Translations under genes and position numbers: made by a program
Shown: in pieces, positions 14,218 through 16,339 of the stretch
Numbering within the stretch: the stretch's first letter is position 1
Layout: every line of letters starts with the position of its first letter
Notes under the pieces: model-generated
Databases searched by the model: none
What the model was told of the DNA's origin: nothing
What the model saw: only the letters and a program-made list of their open reading frames with translations
NCBI GenBank assembly: GCA_964463915.1
Contig: CAYXEH010000054.1
Location: forward strand, 1-16,339
Direction: 5' to 3'
DNA from: PUPG01 sp964463915
GTDB taxonomy: Bacteria > Bacteroidota > Bacteroidia > Bacteroidales > UBA7960
Length of the DNA: 16,339 nt

Positions 14218-16338
14218 ATGGCTGTAATACAAAAAATAAGAAGCTATTCAGGATTGCTGATCGTAGTAATCGGTATTGGCCTTGCTGCTTTTGTGCTGGG
14301 TGATTTTCTCGGACATGGCCCCATGAAACAGCAGCGTAATGATGTGGGAGAGGTGGAAGGAACCTCCATTCCCTATCAGCAATTTGAACAACGGGTGAAT
14401 CAGCAGATGGAAAACTGGCAGCAACAGGCTGGGCAAACACCCGAAGCTGAGCAGGCATTTCAGATCCGTCAGCAGGTGTGGAACGACATGGTCCGCGAGA
14501 TTTTGCTGGATGAGGAATTTGAAGACCTGGGTATAGCGGTGAAAGCCGAGGAGCTTTATGAACTCATCCACGGAAGTGATCCTCATCCCATCCTGGTCCA
14601 AAGCTTTTCTGATCCTGCTACCGGAACGTATGACCCCCAGCAGGTGGTGGAGTTTCTCCGGAATTTTGACAGGATGGAACCCGAGGTGCGCAACCAGTGG
14701 GTGATGCTCGAAGACTATATCAAGACCGAAAGAAGAGAAGAAAAATATAACCAGCTGATCGGCAAGTCTTATGGTGTGCCGGATGCGTTGGCCGCTGCCG
14801 ATTTCAACCACCGGAATAACACTGCGGATATACGGTTCGCTTATAAAACCACCGATGAAATTGATGATGACGAGGTAAATGTATCGGACGGAGACCTGAG
14901 CGCGGTGTATGACAACCATAAGCACCGTTTTCGCCAGGAGGCTTCCCGTGAGATAAAAATGGTGGTGCAGCCGGTGCTGCCTTCTGAAGCTGACCAGGAG
15001 AATACCCTGAATGACATTCTCGAACTTCGGGAAGAGTTGCAGGAGGTGGAAAATGTGCCCGCTTTTATCAACGCCACTTCTGACAGGCGGTTCGATCCAG
15101 CTTATTATGGAGAGGGTGAACTGTCTCCCCAGATTGATCCCGAAATTTTTGACGCACAGGAGGGAGAGGTGTTTGGCCCTTATATGGAAGAAAATGCCTA
15201 TGTGGTATCCATGTTGGTAGATGCCCAGATGCGCCCGGACTCCATGCGCGCCAGTCATATACTGATCAGTTACCAGGGATCGCAGAGTGCAAACCAGCAA
15301 ACCACGCTTACCTATGAAGATGCACAGCAAATGGCTGACAGTTTGCTTGGCGTAGTACGCAGCAATCCTGACCGTTTCCCGGAACTGGGCACAGAGATGT
15401 CGGATGACCCCAGTGCTGCGGCCAATCAGGGTGACCTGGAGTGGTTCCGTGACGGTGAAATGGTGCAGGAATTCAATGAGGCTGTTGTAGAAGCCACGGT
15501 GGGTTCATTTTTCACGGTGGAAACGGATTTCGGCTTTCACGTGGTGCATGTCACCGACAAGTCACCGTTGACACAAAAAGTACAGGTGGCCAACCTGGTA
15601 CGCAATATTGAACCTGGTGACCGCACCTACCAGGAGGCCTACGGTAACGTCAGCCGGTTTGTCTCTGAGATTCGTGAAGGTGCCGACTTTGAAGAAGCCG
15701 CTGATGAGGCGGGGCTGGATGTAAGGGAGGCTCCACGGGTAGGCCGGATGGATGTGAATCTTCCCGGGATTGCTCAGGGCCGGCAGGTGGTGCAGTGGGC
15801 TTTTGCTGAGGATACCCGCGTGGGTGATTTTTCCCGCATCTTTGAACTGGACGATACGTTTGTGGTGGCCACTCTGGAAGAGAAGCGAGACGAAGGTATT
15901 CCCTCGTTGTCGGAAGCTCGTAGCCAAATTATGTCCATTGCCAGGGATGAGAAGAAAAAAGAAATGATCGCTGAGGAAATTGCACAGGCCATGACCAACG
16001 GTTCACTGGACAATGTGGCTGGTCAGCTTGGGCTTGAAGTGGCTGAGGCGAATGAGCTCACTTTTTCAAGTAATAATTTGCCCGGCGTGGGTCCGGAACC
16101 GGAGGTGATCGGTTCGGTGTTCGCCATGTCGGAGGGTACTACCCAGGGTCCGGTCATTGGTAACAGTGGTGTTTTTATTGTAGAAGTGGTGAGGATGGAT
16201 GAGGAAGTGGTTCCCTCCGACCTGACTGCTAACAAGCGCAGGTTGCAGGATGCTTTCCTCAATCGTGTTCCCATGGATGCCTTTGAAGCGATCAAAAACA
16301 GTGCTGATATAGAGGATAACCGGTCGGTGTTTTTCTAA
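14218..16338 (+). CDS. PpiD/SurA-like periplasmic peptidyl-prolyl isomerase, membrane anchored
   Basis: The protein is complete (706 residues, TAA at 16336-16338, one base before the window end). A single transmembrane helix at about 12-33 (YSGLLIVVIGIGLAAFVLGD) anchors it with the rest in the periplasm, as in PpiD. Residues 40-185 form the SurA_N-like chaperone region (VEGTSIPYQQFEQRVNQQ, IRQQVWNDMVREILLDEEFE). A parvulin domain lies at about 343-452 (MRASHILISY, ANQGDLEWFRDGEMVQEFNE, FFTVETDFGFHVVHVTDKSP). A second, degenerate rotamase-like region follows at about 600-680 (IGSVFAMSEGTTQGPVIGNS, GVFIVEVVRM). It probably assists folding of outer-membrane proteins arriving from Sec, which fits the barrel and lptC genes upstream. 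The start ATG 14218 follows GAGGATAAA. Confidence 0.93.
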   Translation: MAVIQKIRSYSGLLIVVIGIGLAAFVLGDFLGHGPMKQQRNDVGEVEGTSIPYQQFEQRVNQQMENWQQQAGQTPEAEQAFQIRQQVWNDMVREILLDEEFEDLGIAVKAEELYELIHGSDPHPILVQSFSDPATGTYDPQQVVEFLRNFDRMEPEVRNQWVMLEDYIKTERREEKYNQLIGKSYGVPDALAAADFNHRNNTADIRFAYKTTDEIDDDEVNVSDGDLSAVYDNHKHRFRQEASREIKMVVQPVLPSEADQENTLNDILELREELQEVENVPAFINATSDRRFDPAYYGEGELSPQIDPEIFDAQEGEVFGPYMEENAYVVSMLVDAQMRPDSMRASHILISYQGSQSANQQTTLTYEDAQQMADSLLGVVRSNPDRFPELGTEMSDDPSAAANQGDLEWFRDGEMVQEFNEAVVEATVGSFFTVETDFGFHVVHVTDKSPLTQKVQVANLVRNIEPGDRTYQEAYGNVSRFVSEIREGADFEEAADEAGLDVREAPRVGRMDVNLPGIAQGRQVVQWAFAEDTRVGDFSRIFELDDTFVVATLEEKRDEGIPSLSEARSQIMSIARDEKKKEMIAEEIAQAMTNGSLDNVAGQLGLEVAEANELTFSSNNLPGVGPEPEVIGSVFAMSEGTTQGPVIGNSGVFIVEVVRMDEEVVPSDLTANKRRLQDAFLNRVPMDAFEAIKNSADIEDNRSVFF

Positions 16339-16339
16339 A

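Noticed and set aside
14248..15330. Long minus-strand open frame (360 codons)
   Set aside because: It is the shadow of the PpiD-like gene, whose motifs are clear; the antisense translation is His/Ile/Leu-rich without recognisable domains or a start context.

Overview
The window looks like a contig from a member of the Bacteroidota, probably Bacteroidales or Marinilabiliales-like; the order is inference. Three things support this. Promoters match the Bacteroidota TAnnTTTG -7 element at 7586-7593 (minus), 7657-7664 (plus) and 14181-14188 (plus). Starts lie behind A-rich leaders without clear Shine-Dalgarno sites. The run of genes coaX, outer-membrane beta-barrel, TPR protein, lptC, CNNM/CBS/CorC (GldE-like) protein and PpiD/SurA-type isomerase is a chromosomal neighbourhood typical of that phylum. 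Two 100-N assembly gaps (3966-4065 and 13925-14024) both fall inside short repeats.

Left half (1-7411), an exosortase-type surface-protein locus. A truncated secreted protein runs off the left edge on the minus strand (1-416). Divergent from it is a 675-residue beta-helix protein (564-2591). Two minus-strand genes follow: a four-helix membrane protein (2678-3172) and, upstream of it, an exosortase/archaeosortase-family protein with a visible Cys-Arg-His triad (3302-3910). Beyond a repeat/gap region is an AAA_14-type ATPase remnant (4184-4498, minus). Next is an 859-residue LamG/GLUG/InlB-repeat protein (4758-7337) with a terminator. Both large secreted proteins end in a short motif (N-A-x-x-x-P-L-x-x-W), one hydrophobic helix and basic residues. 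This is the layout of exosortase sorting signals (PEP-CTERM, IPTL-CTERM). The simplest reading is one enzyme, one accessory membrane protein and two or three substrates.

Middle (7412-8070). tRNA-Phe(GAA) lies on the minus strand with its own promoter and terminator. A divergent plus-strand promoter at 7657 precedes about 330 bp of short hairpins. Most of them have a GNA or GNNA loop, read on one strand or the other.

Right half (8071-16338), a housekeeping envelope operon. coaX (type III pantothenate kinase) seems to lack an ATG/GTG/TTG start at the conserved N-terminus and carries about 100 extra residues in two low-complexity insertions. It overlaps an outer-membrane barrel gene. A secreted TPR protein, lptC (with a repetitive charged tail) and a GldE/CorC-like membrane protein follow, the last two overlapping by ATGA. 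After a 64-bp tandem repeat array and a new promoter comes a complete PpiD/SurA-like periplasmic folding factor. Repeat expansion in and between genes is a recurrent theme of the window.
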